Numbered from the stretch's first letter, positions 8,277-17,142 are shown. The stretch is 64,000 bases of DNA from an uncultured Bacteroidales bacterium (GCA_900316005.1 ONBH01000004.1:1-64000), one strand, 5' to 3'. Numbers and translations: made by a program. Notes: generated from the letters alone by a model not told the origin.

Positions 8277-10862
8277 TTAATCCAGTTCCTGACGCGACAG
8301 CCAGCGCACGTAGGCAAAGTCCATACGGTGAGGCAGCATCTCGTTCTGCGGGAACATACGGATACCGAACTTCATACCGCCTGCATAGTCCATCTGGTAG
8401 GTGGTCTCGAAGTGCATGCGGCTGCCTTCCACCTTGGTCACCTTCATCGGTTCAACCTCGTAGAGCTTGTCGTTGTTGTGAGTCGAGGTGCGTATAGCTA
8501 CCAGTTCAATGCCGATACCATTGTCGTTGAGGCCGTCGGTGTCGATATCCACGGTGATAGTGTATTTCTCACCCACACTCGGGTTCGAGAAGAAACGGTC
8601 GGGTGCCGTGATATTGAGTACGCGGATTTTATCCCAGTGGGTTGCGATTTTCTCTTTCCAAGCAGCGATTTCGCGGGCTTTCTTGTAGTTATTCTGGATG
8701 AGCAGACCATGACGAACAGCCAGTTTGTTGTAGAAGCGCTCAAAGTAGTCGTCCATCATACGCTTGGTAGTGAAGCGCGGTGTGATCTTCGTAACGGAGT
8801 TCTTGATGGTCTGGATCCACTCGGGGCTGTAGCCCTTCGAGTTCTTGGCATAGTACATCGGGATGATTTCCGTCTCCAGCAACTGGTAGATGGTAGCAGC
8901 ATCCAGCTGGTCTTGGTGCGCCTGATTCTCGTAGGTACGCTTGTCGGTCAGTGCCCAGCCGGCTCCCTTAACGTAGCCTTCCAGCCACCAGCCGTCCAGT
9001 ACCGAGAAGTTCAGCACACCGTTCATCTGGGCTTTTTCGCCGGATGTACCGCTGGCCTCCAACGGGCGAGTCGGGGTGTTCAGCCAGATATCCACACCGG
9101 ATACCAAGCGCTTAGCCAGACGCATATCGTAGTTCTCCAGGAAGATAATCTTACCCAGGAACTGCGGCATACGGCTGATCTCAATGATGCGCTTGATGAG
9201 GCCTTGACCACCGCCGTCGGCGGGGTGAGCCTTACCGGCGAAGAGGAACTGCACGGGATAGTTGGGGTTGTTAACCAGACGCTCCAGACGCTCCAGGTCC
9301 GTGAAGAGCAGGTGCGCACGTTTGTAGGTAGCAAAGCGGCGACCGAAACCGATAATTAAGTTGTTGGGATTCATCTCGTTCAGCGCGCGAACGATGCGGG
9401 CGGGGTCACCTTGCGACTTCATCCAGTCATCACGGAACTGCTCCTTGATATAATCGATGAGCTTGATCTTGAGGCTCATACGTACATCCCAGATATCCTT
9501 GTCGTTGAGGTCATTGTAGGCCTTCCACATTTCCGGATTCGACTGGTCAAACCACCACTGTTTCGGGAAGGTCTTCTTATACAGCTCTTTCCATTCCGAT
9601 GCAGCCCAAGTAGGCATATGCACACCGTTGGTCACGTAACTTACGTGCAGTTCCTCGGGGAAATAACCCGGCCATACGGGCGCGAACATCTTCTTCGATA
9701 CCTCGCCGTGCAGCCAGCTTACACCGTTGGCTTCCTGACAGGTGTTCAGAGCGAAGACTGACATCGAGAACTTCTCGTTGTTGTCCTCGGGGTTCTGACG
9801 ACCCATTCCAATCAGGTCTTTCCATTCGATACCCAGACGCTGCGGATATTCTGACATATACTTGTAGAACAAGCCCTCTTCGAAATAGTCGTGACCGGCG
9901 GGAACGGGGGTGTGGCAGGTGTAGAGACCCGACGAGCGAACCACTTCCAGTGCCTCGTTGAAGTTCAGACCCTCTTTCTCCACCAGATCCACCAGACGTT
10001 GCAGACCCATCAGGGCAGCGTGACCCTCGTTGCAGTGGTAAACATCCTTCTTAATACCTAATTTATTGAGCGCCAGCATGCCGCCGATACCGAGCAGAAT
10101 TTCCTGCTTGATACGGTTCTCCCAGTCGCCACCATAGAGTTGGTGAGTAATCTGGCGATCCCACTCGCTGTTGAGCTCGTTGTCGGTATCCAGCAGATAC
10201 AGGTCAATACGACCTACAGCCACTTTCCACAGATACGCCTTTACGGTGCGGCCAGGGTAGGGTACCTCGATAATCATCGGGCTACCGTCCTCTTCCTTCA
10301 TCTGGATAAGAGGCAGTTGGGCAAAGTTCTGAGCCTCGTAGTTGGCAATCTGCTGACCCTCAGGTGAAAGAGTCTGGGTGAAATAACCATAGCGGTATAG
10401 GAATCCGATAGCGGTCATATCTACGTTGCAGTCGGAGGCTTCCTTCAGGTAGTCACCTGCCAGAATACCCAGACCACCCGAGTATATCTTCAAAATATGC
10501 GTCAGACCATACTCCATTGAGAAGTACGCTATTGACGGCTTGGTTTTGTCTTTGGGTACATCCATATAGGCGCGGTATTCGGCATAAGCACGGCCTAATT
10601 CCATGAGGAATGACTGGTCGTTGCAGAGTTCGGTCATGCGCTCGTACGAGATGTAGTTGAGCATCATAATAGGGTTCGATTGGGCACGATGCCATGCTTC
10701 GCGGTCAACGGAACGGAACACGTTCTTGGCGTCCGAATTCCATACCCACCACAGGTTGTAGGCCAACTCCTGCAACTTCTTCAGATTCTCCGGCAGATTG
10801 GCATGTACTGTAATCTCGCTCCATGCGGGCTGATTAACTTGGCTAACTTTAATGTGTGTCAT
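8277..10862 (-). CDS. glgP: Alpha-glucan (glycogen/maltodextrin) phosphorylase
   Basis: An 861-residue GT35 phosphorylase of the type with an N-terminal DUF3417 region. It releases glucose-1-phosphate from alpha-1,4-glucans in the cytoplasm with a PLP cofactor. The N-terminus has the LAYNLWWVWN motif, and the PLP-lysine neighbourhood GTSGEKAQMNG followed by NFSVLDGWW lies at about 600-625. The length is typical for Bacteroidota. It is a single-gene unit from the promoter at 10899-10931 and is divergent from the RNase gene. No glycogen synthase or branching enzyme is nearby. Confidence 0.9.
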   Translation of the reverse strand: MTHIKVSQVNQPAWSEITVHANLPENLKKLQELAYNLWWVWNSDAKNVFRSVDREAWHRAQSNPIMMLNYISYERMTELCNDQSFLMELGRAYAEYRAYMDVPKDKTKPSIAYFSMEYGLTHILKIYSGGLGILAGDYLKEASDCNVDMTAIGFLYRYGYFTQTLSPEGQQIANYEAQNFAQLPLIQMKEEDGSPMIIEVPYPGRTVKAYLWKVAVGRIDLYLLDTDNELNSEWDRQITHQLYGGDWENRIKQEILLGIGGMLALNKLGIKKDVYHCNEGHAALMGLQRLVDLVEKEGLNFNEALEVVRSSGLYTCHTPVPAGHDYFEEGLFYKYMSEYPQRLGIEWKDLIGMGRQNPEDNNEKFSMSVFALNTCQEANGVSWLHGEVSKKMFAPVWPGYFPEELHVSYVTNGVHMPTWAASEWKELYKKTFPKQWWFDQSNPEMWKAYNDLNDKDIWDVRMSLKIKLIDYIKEQFRDDWMKSQGDPARIVRALNEMNPNNLIIGFGRRFATYKRAHLLFTDLERLERLVNNPNYPVQFLFAGKAHPADGGGQGLIKRIIEISRMPQFLGKIIFLENYDMRLAKRLVSGVDIWLNTPTRPLEASGTSGEKAQMNGVLNFSVLDGWWLEGYVKGAGWALTDKRTYENQAHQDQLDAATIYQLLETEIIPMYYAKNSKGYSPEWIQTIKNSVTKITPRFTTKRMMDDYFERFYNKLAVRHGLLIQNNYKKAREIAAWKEKIATHWDKIRVLNITAPDRFFSNPSVGEKYTITVDIDTDGLNDNGIGIELVAIRTSTHNNDKLYEVEPMKVTKVEGSRMHFETTYQMDYAGGMKFGIRMFPQNEMLPHRMDFAYVRWLSRQELD

Positions 10863-10898
10863 ATACAGTGATTTTATCTAAATTTCATAAAAAAGCGT

Positions 10899-10931
10899 GC
10901 AAAGGTACAAAATTATTTGCACATATGCAAA
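10899..10931 (-). promoter_or_regulatory. Promoter of glucan phosphorylase (left arm of divergent pair)
   Basis: Minus-strand TTTG (10928-10931) and TACCTTTGC (10899-10907), gap 20 nt. Its -33 element is the right end of the palindrome TTTGCACATATGCAAA (10916-10931). Confidence 0.85.
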
Positions 10932-10948
10932 TTTTTTAGTAATTTTGC
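10916..10948 (+). promoter_or_regulatory. Promoter of the short RNase gene (right arm of divergent pair)
   Basis: TTTG 10916-10919 and TAATTTTGC 10940-10948, gap 20 nt. The start codon follows the box by only 8 nt, so the mRNA is expected to be leaderless or nearly so. Confidence 0.85.
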
Positions 10949-10956
10949 ACGAAATT

Positions 10957-12366
10957 ATGCTTTCTGAGACCGAAATACTGCGAAGAAGGGATATGCGAGG
11001 CGTCATTACCTTCACTATTGACCCCATTGAGGCCAAGGATTTTGACGATGCTTTATCCTTCCTCCATGAGGACGATGAAACCTGGCAGGTGGGTGTGCAT
11101 ATTGCAGATGTGACACACTATGTGGAGCCCGGTTCTGACCTGGATAAACGTGCCTATGACCTGGGCACCAGTACATACCTCGTGGACCGCGTCCTGCCTA
11201 TGTTGCCCGAGGAGTTGAGTAACGACCTCTGTTCGCTCAATCCCCACGAAGATAAACTCTGCATGTCGGTCATCTTTACCCTCTCGCGTGACGCGCAGGT
11301 GCTCAAATATAAGGTGTGCCGTACGGTCATCAATAGTGACTATCGCTTCCATTATGGCGAGGTGCAGTCTATTCTGGATGGGCAGTCCTCTTCCGGCTCG
11401 CCGGAACTGGACTCAGCACTCGTGACGCTCAATGGCTTTGCCCGCACCCTCCGGCAGCAACGGATGACCGCCGGTGCGCTTGATTTGGAGCAGGATGAAC
11501 TCTGTTTTCAGCTTGACGAAGAAGGCAATCCCGTGGATATCTGGTTCCATAAGGCCACCGAGGCAAACCACCTCATCGAGGAGTTTATGCTGCTTGCCAA
11601 CCGCACCATTGCTACGCATATCGGCAAGACCAACAAACCAATGGTCTATCGTGTACATGACAAACCTGATACCGAGAAACTGGAGAACCTGGAGCGCTTC
11701 CGCCGCCAGATGGGCGATAATGTGCCTGCGCAAACACTGGATATGCTTCTCGTTCGGGCAATGGCTAAAGCGGTCTATTCTACCCATAACATCGGCCACT
11801 ACGGACTGGCATTCCCCTTTTATACCCATTTTACCTCTCCCATTCGCCGCTATCCGGATATGATGGTTCACCGCCTCGTGGCGCAGTATATCCTCGGCGA
11901 ACGCGTGCGCACCAAGGGGCTGCCGCCCGACCTTGAGGAGGCTTGTCGCCATTGCTCGGATGCCGAACAGGCTGCCGCCATGGCAGAGCGCGACTCGCAG
12001 AAGGAGATGTTATGCCGCTATATGAGCTCGCATATCGGCGAAGAACACGAGGGCACGATTGTCAACGTGACTGATTTCGGACTCTTTGTGCAACTCAACG
12101 ACTCGCACGCCGAGGGGCTGGTACATATCCGCACAATCTGTCCGGATCATTACCTCACCTTTGATGAGAAGAACTTCTGCCTGCGTACCACACCTGCGCC
12201 CGAACATACTCGGCGCAGACGCGGAAGGGCCGGACGAAAAAAGATAAATGCCGAAGAGGGGCTCGCAGAAGGGCACGTCTTTACCTTAGGAGACCAGGTG
12301 CGCGTGCGCATCATGCGGGCGGATGCCGAGAAACGACAAATTGACTTTGAACTCATAGACACATGA
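10957..12366 (+). CDS. RNase II/R-family exoribonuclease lacking the N-terminal domains
   Basis: A 469-residue protein made only of the RNB catalytic domain and an S1 domain. The catalytic aspartates Asp22, Asp28, Asp30 and Asp31 (IDPIEAKDFDDA) keep the exact spacing of RNase II, and FTSPIRRYPDMMVHR is present. The S1 domain starts near 364 (GTIVNVTDFGLFVQL). Family members in Bacteroidota are usually about 700 residues, with a helix-turn-helix and two cold-shock domains before the RNB domain. Here those are missing, yet a perfect promoter ends 8 nt before this ATG, so the short form looks genuine. An in-frame ATG at 10897 lies inside the promoter and is rejected. The stop overlaps the next ATG by 4 nt. 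Confidence 0.85.
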   Translation: MLSETEILRRRDMRGVITFTIDPIEAKDFDDALSFLHEDDETWQVGVHIADVTHYVEPGSDLDKRAYDLGTSTYLVDRVLPMLPEELSNDLCSLNPHEDKLCMSVIFTLSRDAQVLKYKVCRTVINSDYRFHYGEVQSILDGQSSSGSPELDSALVTLNGFARTLRQQRMTAGALDLEQDELCFQLDEEGNPVDIWFHKATEANHLIEEFMLLANRTIATHIGKTNKPMVYRVHDKPDTEKLENLERFRRQMGDNVPAQTLDMLLVRAMAKAVYSTHNIGHYGLAFPFYTHFTSPIRRYPDMMVHRLVAQYILGERVRTKGLPPDLEEACRHCSDAEQAAAMAERDSQKEMLCRYMSSHIGEEHEGTIVNVTDFGLFVQLNDSHAEGLVHIRTICPDHYLTFDEKNFCLRTTPAPEHTRRRRGRAGRKKINAEEGLAEGHVFTLGDQVRVRIMRADAEKRQIDFELIDT

Positions 12367-13100
12367 AAAAGATTGCATCCCTACTCTTGCTACTGCTGCT
12401 CTGCGTGACGCCGTTCCGCGCTGAGGTCATTACCCTTCGGTCCGGCAAAGTCTTGCGGGGTGCCATCATCCTTCGTAATGACGAGGTGCTCATCTTGCGC
12501 GACCAAAATGGAGCCCGTTTTCAATATCCTGCTGCTGAAATCGTCTCAGTAGAAGACGAAGCCACCGAGGCCGAAGCACCGGCTGAGGCTAAGCCTGTAG
12601 TTGAGAAAAAAGCCTCCCAGTCACGCGTGGCGCTACGTCTTACCCTTAATGGGGGCGGAGCCATCGTGCCGGGGTATAACACCGGCGGCGGAGTGGGGGC
12701 TGACCTCTGGATTGGTAGCCGGCGCATTGGCGACAAACGTGTTTTCCTGGGCGGCGGAGTCGGCGTTCAAACAGCCTTACTGTCCGATAGAAACGGAATC
12801 TATATCCCCCTGCAGGTGGTCATGTCTATGCCCCTTACTGATGGTAAACATGCCCCGGAGATTGGCCTTGGCATCGGGTACGGATTTACTACCCACCATA
12901 CCAAGGGCGGATTGGCTGCCCATCTGGCTTTGAGTTGGCGCTACCAGTTTGCCGAGAAAACGGCTCTCTTGCTCGGCGCACGCGCCGCTTTCCAGGCTGA
13001 CGAATTCACGGTTACCGAGACCTTGGATGATGTCGCCTATAGCGGATCACTCGGGCGCAGCATCGTACATGTAGGACTTAATTTAGGTATTGAGTTTTGA
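12363..13100 (+). CDS. Secreted protein with SH3-like region and predicted outer-membrane barrel
   Basis: 245 residues. A Sec signal peptide (MKKIASLLLLLLLCVTPFRA) is followed by a small beta region resembling an SH3-like fold (about 21-65, ITLRSGKVLRGAI), an acidic linker, and from about residue 90 a glycine-rich alternating beta-strand pattern ending in Phe, as expected for a small outer-membrane barrel. No specific family is recognised. It is translationally coupled to the RNase gene (ATGA overlap), which suggests co-expression but not a shared function. Confidence 0.65.
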   Translation: MKKIASLLLLLLLCVTPFRAEVITLRSGKVLRGAIILRNDEVLILRDQNGARFQYPAAEIVSVEDEATEAEAPAEAKPVVEKKASQSRVALRLTLNGGGAIVPGYNTGGGVGADLWIGSRRIGDKRVFLGGGVGVQTALLSDRNGIYIPLQVVMSMPLTDGKHAPEIGLGIGYGFTTHHTKGGLAAHLALSWRYQFAEKTALLLGARAAFQADEFTVTETLDDVAYSGSLGRSIVHVGLNLGIEF

Positions 13101-13294
13101 AACCAACACCCTCATATCGACGTTATCCCCGTACCCAACGACTTAGTATTCTGCTCAATGAGAAGGAGGCGGAACTCGTCAACAGGTACTGCAAACGGTA
13201 TGGCATTTCCAACCGCTCACGTCTAATCCGCGAAACACTCATGCGCGCCATACTGAAGCAACTTGACCGAGATAATCCGACCCTTTTTGACTGA
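13097..13294 (+). CDS. Small ribbon-helix-helix-like protein
   Basis: 65 residues with a TTG start overlapping the stop of the previous gene (TTGA), so translation is probably coupled. The pattern RLSILLNEKEAELVNRYCKRYGISNRSRLIRETLMRAI resembles a MetJ/Arc ribbon-helix-helix: one strand and two helices. It is basic and ends LFD. It could be a DNA-binding regulator; the target is unknown. Confidence 0.6.
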   Translation: MKPTPSYRRYPRTQRLSILLNEKEAELVNRYCKRYGISNRSRLIRETLMRAILKQLDRDNPTLFD

Positions 13295-13313
13295 TTTAAA
13301 GCACAAAAATACA

Positions 13314-13353
13314 AAAAATGCACTTATTTTAGCGAAAAAGTGCATTTTTTTTT
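13314..13353 (+). terminator. Terminator after the RNase operon
   Basis: AAATGCACTT pairs with AAGTGCATTT across a 12-nt loop and a T-run follows. The end of the T-run is also the -33 element of the next promoter. Confidence 0.8.
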
Positions 13354-13383
13354 GGTCATGTCAAAAAAAAGCAGTACTTTTGC
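13351..13383 (+). promoter_or_regulatory. Promoter of the AraC-family gene
   Basis: TTTG 13351-13354 and TACTTTTGC 13375-13383, gap 20 nt. The spacer matches the tRNA-Cys, tRNA-fMet and secDF promoters. Confidence 0.8.
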
Positions 13384-13455
13384 ACCCGCTTTTTGATTGA
13401 GGGCACAAAATGCCTGAGAAAAACGGCTTACATAAGAGCCGCTTGAAAAGTAAAT

Positions 13456-14298
13456 ATGGAGGAAAAGAAAATACCATTACTGGATTGCCCTGTTGATTTC
13501 CTGATCGGAGATGCCAGCGGCAGGATCATGAATGAGTACGGCCGCTTCCCGTGCAAGATTAAATGTGGAGTGTACGCCATCATGGTCGAAGGTAGTGCCA
13601 GAGCAACCATCGGAATTACCCGATACGAATTTCGTAAGAATGACGTAGTGCTTTTGGAGCCCGGTAGTTTTCTTTTGATTCATGAGTTCAGCGAGGATGC
13701 CAAGGTGTATTATCTGCTGTTCTCATCCTCCTTCCTTGACAAAAACACCTTTGGTACTCAGATGACACTCGAGGCACTGCAACTCAGGAACCCGACCGTG
13801 CATCTGGACGATGAGAAGGCCGAGGTCATTTGCGATATGGCGCGCTTACTGCTTAAAGCCAGCAATTGCCAGCCTTCGATGTTGTCAACCGATAAGATGG
13901 TGTATGTGTTCAACCTCTTGCAATTGTCCTATTCCTCCTATGCAAGGACGCAGGATAATTACTTGGTAAAACCGCAAGACCGCCGAACCGCCATCTATCA
14001 GGAATATACCAAGTTGGTTTTGAACCACTATGCGGAGTGGCACCACGTCTCTGAATATGCTGATGCAATGCACATGACGCTTCCGCATCTGTGCAGCACC
14101 ATCAAGCAGGTCAGCAACAAGACGGCAGGCGATATCATCAACGAGGCCATTATGACCGACGCGAAAGCGCAGTTGAAGATTACCAACCTGCAGGTGAAGG
14201 AGATTGCCATGTCACTGGGATTTGAGAACCTGGCTTTTTTCAACCGGTTCTTCAAAACCCACACAGGCATGACCCCAAAATCCTACCGCAATAGTTAA
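13456..14298 (+). CDS. AraC-family transcriptional regulator with cupin-like sensor domain
   Basis: 280 residues. The N-terminal half looks like a cupin sensor domain. The C-terminal AraC DNA-binding domain (about 185-280) has two helix-turn-helix units; the second contains VKEIAMSLGFENLAFFNRFFKTHTGMTPKSYR, matching the AraC signature. It is transcribed alone from its own promoter. The ligand and regulon are unknown; the neighbouring tandem SUMF1 gene is separated by a tRNA, so no target is suggested by context. Confidence 0.85.
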   Translation: MEEKKIPLLDCPVDFLIGDASGRIMNEYGRFPCKIKCGVYAIMVEGSARATIGITRYEFRKNDVVLLEPGSFLLIHEFSEDAKVYYLLFSSSFLDKNTFGTQMTLEALQLRNPTVHLDDEKAEVICDMARLLLKASNCQPSMLSTDKMVYVFNLLQLSYSSYARTQDNYLVKPQDRRTAIYQEYTKLVLNHYAEWHHVSEYADAMHMTLPHLCSTIKQVSNKTAGDIINEAIMTDAKAQLKITNLQVKEIAMSLGFENLAFFNRFFKTHTGMTPKSYRNS

Positions 14299-14337
14299 AT
14301 CAAGGAAAACTGAAGAAAATGATCTTCAAAATACCAC

Positions 14338-14420
14338 AGCGAAACTATGTTTCGGTGTGGAGAGGAGGAAAGGCGAGCCCCCCAATTTCGATAGAATCGA
14401 AATTCTTTTGGCGAGCCATT
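14338..14420 (+). repeat. Composite hairpin repeat, divergent copy
   Basis: Two perfect hairpins (CCACA-CGAAA with TTTCG-TGTGG, and AATTTCGAT with ATCGAAATT) lie around AGAGGAGGAAAGG and between two direct copies of GGCGAGCC. It resembles the composite repeats at 26965 and 41159-41457 but is more divergent. Confidence 0.5.
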
Positions 14421-14425
14421 TCCGA

Positions 14426-14498
14426 CGAGAAGTGGCGCAGTTGGTAGCGCACTACGTTCGGGACGTAGGGGTCGCGTGTTCGAGTCACGTCTTCTCGA
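14426..14498 (+). tRNA. tRNA-Pro (anticodon CGG), CCA not encoded
   Basis: Acceptor arms CGAGAAG and CTTCTCG pair with C1:G72, the bacterial tRNA-Pro hallmark. The anticodon stem CTACG/CGTAG encloses TTCGGGA. Discriminator A14498 is followed by CATCA, so CCA must be added by the cell. No clear TTTG/TAnnTTTG promoter is seen upstream. Confidence 0.93.
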
Positions 14499-14502
14499 CA
14501 TC

Positions 14503-14537
14503 AAGCGATTTAGATGAAAAATCTAAGTCGCTTTTTG
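14503..14537 (+). terminator. Terminator of tRNA-Pro
   Basis: AAGCGATTTAGAT pairs with ATCTAAGTCGCTT around a short A-rich loop, followed by a T-run. Confidence 0.85.
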
Positions 14538-14625
14538 TTTGCTAATCCAATCTGTCTTCTGTCAGCGCAGCGGTCTGTACTCTGTATTCCAAACTGTTTG
14601 GCATACATTTTGTAGTAATGGTCGC

Positions 14626-16125
14626 GTGAATATACTAACAGTAATACTTGGATTGGTATTTACGGTCGGAAATGTGGAGTTTGAGATGGCCGAGATACCC
14701 GGCGGAGCCTACCAAATGGGTGGCACCAAGGAACAGCATAGCGAGGTTGGTTCTACCGATCAACCGGTGCATCGTGTGGCTATTTCTCCTTATTTCATCG
14801 GAAAGACCGAAGTTACCCGTCGGCTTTGGAAAGCTGTCATGGGCGAGGACTCGGGCGACTGGTTGGCAGACGACCTGCCCATCGAATGGGTCAGTTGGGA
14901 GCAATGCCAGGTGTTCCTGAAGCGTCTGGATAGCATCACCGGACAGCCTTTTCGTTTGCCCACAGAAGCTGAATGGGAGTATGCCGCTCGAGGCGGGAAT
15001 GGCAAGCAAACGCATTATGCCGGAAGCAACGACTACGATGCCGTCGGTTGGCTTTATCTCAATAGCAGCAACCGCACCCATAGCGTTGCGCAGAAAGCCC
15101 CGAATGCTTTCGGCCTATATGATATGACGGGTAACGTGGCAGAATGGTGTGCCGATTGGTATGGACCCTATGGCCCCGACACGCAGATAGACCCCCGCGG
15201 ACCAAAGGAAGGCGTCCGCCGTGTTGTGCGCGGTAGCAGTTGGGATACCTCTACGCTCAATGCCCGCCTCTCTGCCCGTGAGGGACGCGACCCGTCCTAT
15301 AGCTTCTACGACTGTGGTTTCCGACTTGCACTTGACGGCGAGCGAACCCTTCCGCCTAAGATGAAAGCACGCGGTGACTCGGTGCTGAAGGTGCACGTGG
15401 CAGGTCAGACTATCAAGATGCTTCGCCTGCCGGGTACCAAACTCATGATGAGTGAGACAGAGGTGACCCAGGCACTATGGAAGGCGCTGATGAAGCGCAA
15501 TCCCTCATCGCACAAAGGCGGTTCGATGCCTGTTAACGGGGTTTCGCAGCTTGCTTGCCAAGATTTTATCTATCGCTTGGACAGCCTCAGCGGTTACCTC
15601 TTCCGACTGCCTACCGCCGACGAATGGCAGTATGCTGCGCAAGGTGCCAACCGCGGTGGTAAGAGACCGGAAATTACCGATGAGAAGGGCAAAAAAAAGA
15701 AGCTTGCTAAGTACAAGAAACGTCGTAACATTGAGCGGGCGGCTGTCGTTACCGAGATGATTGGCGTGCGCATCAAAGTGCCCGGCGATGCTACCTTAGC
15801 GCTCTTTAATGAAGACGGTGTGCAGCATTATATGTATGCCGGCAGCGATCGAATAGACGAAGTCGGCTGGTATAGCGCTAACAGTAAGAATAAGATTCAC
15901 CCCGTACGACAGAAGAAAGCCAATGAGATTGGTCTGTATGACATGACGGGTAATGTGGCAGAATGGACTGCCACGCCGGATGGCTCTACCGGCAAATATC
16001 AGGTCATGGGTGGCAGTTATATCTCCAGTGCAGCCTCAGCCGTACTGACCGAGGTGCAAACCCTCAGCCCCACTACCGAGACCGAGTCCTGCGGCTTCCG
16101 CCTGGTTCTTGAAATAGAGGACTAA
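14626..16125 (+). CDS. Protein with two tandem SUMF1/FGE-like domains
   Basis: 499 residues from a GTG start at 14626; the open frame continues upstream to 14539 but that part overlaps the tRNA-Pro terminator. The N-terminus (MNILTVILGLVFTVG) may be a signal or anchor. Two C-type-lectin-like SUMF1 domains follow, about 22-232 and 262-499, each with the usual TEVT, FRLPTEAEWEYAA or FRLPTADEWQYAA, YDMTGNVAEW and CGFRL blocks. The cysteines used by true formylglycine-generating enzymes near the C-terminus are absent, so a structural or binding role (as in GldJ/GldK-type proteins) is more likely than catalysis. A Lys/Arg-rich insert sits in domain two (about 345-370). Confidence 0.75.
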   Translation: MNILTVILGLVFTVGNVEFEMAEIPGGAYQMGGTKEQHSEVGSTDQPVHRVAISPYFIGKTEVTRRLWKAVMGEDSGDWLADDLPIEWVSWEQCQVFLKRLDSITGQPFRLPTEAEWEYAARGGNGKQTHYAGSNDYDAVGWLYLNSSNRTHSVAQKAPNAFGLYDMTGNVAEWCADWYGPYGPDTQIDPRGPKEGVRRVVRGSSWDTSTLNARLSAREGRDPSYSFYDCGFRLALDGERTLPPKMKARGDSVLKVHVAGQTIKMLRLPGTKLMMSETEVTQALWKALMKRNPSSHKGGSMPVNGVSQLACQDFIYRLDSLSGYLFRLPTADEWQYAAQGANRGGKRPEITDEKGKKKKLAKYKKRRNIERAAVVTEMIGVRIKVPGDATLALFNEDGVQHYMYAGSDRIDEVGWYSANSKNKIHPVRQKKANEIGLYDMTGNVAEWTATPDGSTGKYQVMGGSYISSAASAVLTEVQTLSPTTETESCGFRLVLEIED

Positions 16126-16129
16126 GATA

Positions 16130-17137
16130 TCATTCTCCCCAATGTTCGACGATGTAATCCATGAGTTGGAATACCTCGTCACGGGTATCGGCGCGGAGAA
16201 GGGCGATGCGGGTCTGTTTGAAGTCGAATAGACCTTTGAATACCGGTGAGTTGGCAAAGTGACGACGTGAGTGAATGATACCCTTGCGCTCATCGCCAAT
16301 CCACTCAATGCTGCGGCTGACATGTTCTTTGAGTACCTCCACTTTCTCAGCCATGGTGCGCGGGATACGGATGCCATGCAGCTGTGTAGCTTCGAAATCG
16401 GGTATGAAAGCCTCTTTCATCTCGGCAAACAGCCACGGGCAGCCAAAGGTACCGCGTCCCACCATGATGGCATCCACGCCGTAGCGTTCGAAACACTCGC
16501 GTGCTCGTTCGGGAGTGGTGACATCACCATTGCCGATGATGGGTATATGCATGCGCGGGTTATTCTTGACCGCACCGATGAGTGTCCAATCGGCTTCCCC
16601 GGTGTACATCTGGGCTCGTGTGCGGCCGTGGATGGCCAGTTCCTGAATACCACAGTCCTGCAGGGCTTCAGCCAGGTTGACGATAAAGGGTGTACCATCG
16701 GGTAGGTACAACTCATCGTGTGTCCAGCCCAGACGTGTCTTGGCGGTGACGGGCAGATGGACGGCATTGACCACGGCGCGCGTGATCGCCAGCATCTTGG
16801 GTACATCGCGCAGCAGACCTGCACCGGCGCCTTTGCCGGCTACTTTCTTGACAGGGCAGCCGAAGTTGATATCAATAAAATCGGGCTGCGCCTCTTCTAC
16901 AATACGGGCGGCATCAGCCATCGGGCCGGCTTCGCGGCCGTATATCTGAATGGCTACAGGGCGCTCCGCATCGCTGATACGCAGTTTGCGGACGGTAGAT
17001 TCCACATCGCGAACGAGGGCATCGGCATTGACAAACTCCGTATAGACGCGATCAGCACCGTATCGCTTGCAGAGGAGGCGGAAGGCAGGATCCGTCACAT
17101 CCTCCATGGGGGCCAGATAGAGTTTATAGTTGGACAA
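16130..17137 (-). CDS. dus: tRNA-dihydrouridine synthase
   Basis: 335 residues, flavin-dependent reduction of uridine to dihydrouridine in tRNA D-loops. It is a TIM barrel with LAPMEDVTDPAFR at the start, the catalytic Cys94 in NFGCPVKKVAGKGAGAGLL, and the FMN site IGNGDV and IMVGRGTFGCPW. A C-terminal helical domain follows. It resembles the DusB/Dus group of Bacteroidota; the exact target position is not clear. It is the last gene of the minus-strand operon from gldD, 5 nt after the HD hydrolase, and converges on the SUMF1 gene with only 4 nt between stops. Confidence 0.92.
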   Translation of the reverse strand: MSNYKLYLAPMEDVTDPAFRLLCKRYGADRVYTEFVNADALVRDVESTVRKLRISDAERPVAIQIYGREAGPMADAARIVEEAQPDFIDINFGCPVKKVAGKGAGAGLLRDVPKMLAITRAVVNAVHLPVTAKTRLGWTHDELYLPDGTPFIVNLAEALQDCGIQELAIHGRTRAQMYTGEADWTLIGAVKNNPRMHIPIIGNGDVTTPERARECFERYGVDAIMVGRGTFGCPWLFAEMKEAFIPDFEATQLHGIRIPRTMAEKVEVLKEHVSRSIEWIGDERKGIIHSRRHFANSPVFKGLFDFKQTRIALLRADTRDEVFQLMDYIVEHWGE

Positions 17138-17142
17138 TTTAC

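Noticed and set aside
10897-10956. In-frame ATG at 10897 extending the short RNase by 20 residues.
   Set aside because: It lies within the two promoters, upstream of the predicted transcript start. The residues do not match RNase R, whereas the ATG at 10957 aligns with the SESEIKRRRDFRG-like segment of the family.
14539-14625. Upstream extension of the SUMF1 protein (TTG at 14539).
   Set aside because: It begins at the end of the tRNA-Pro terminator and encodes no signal or family sequence; GTG 14626 gives a plausible N-terminus.
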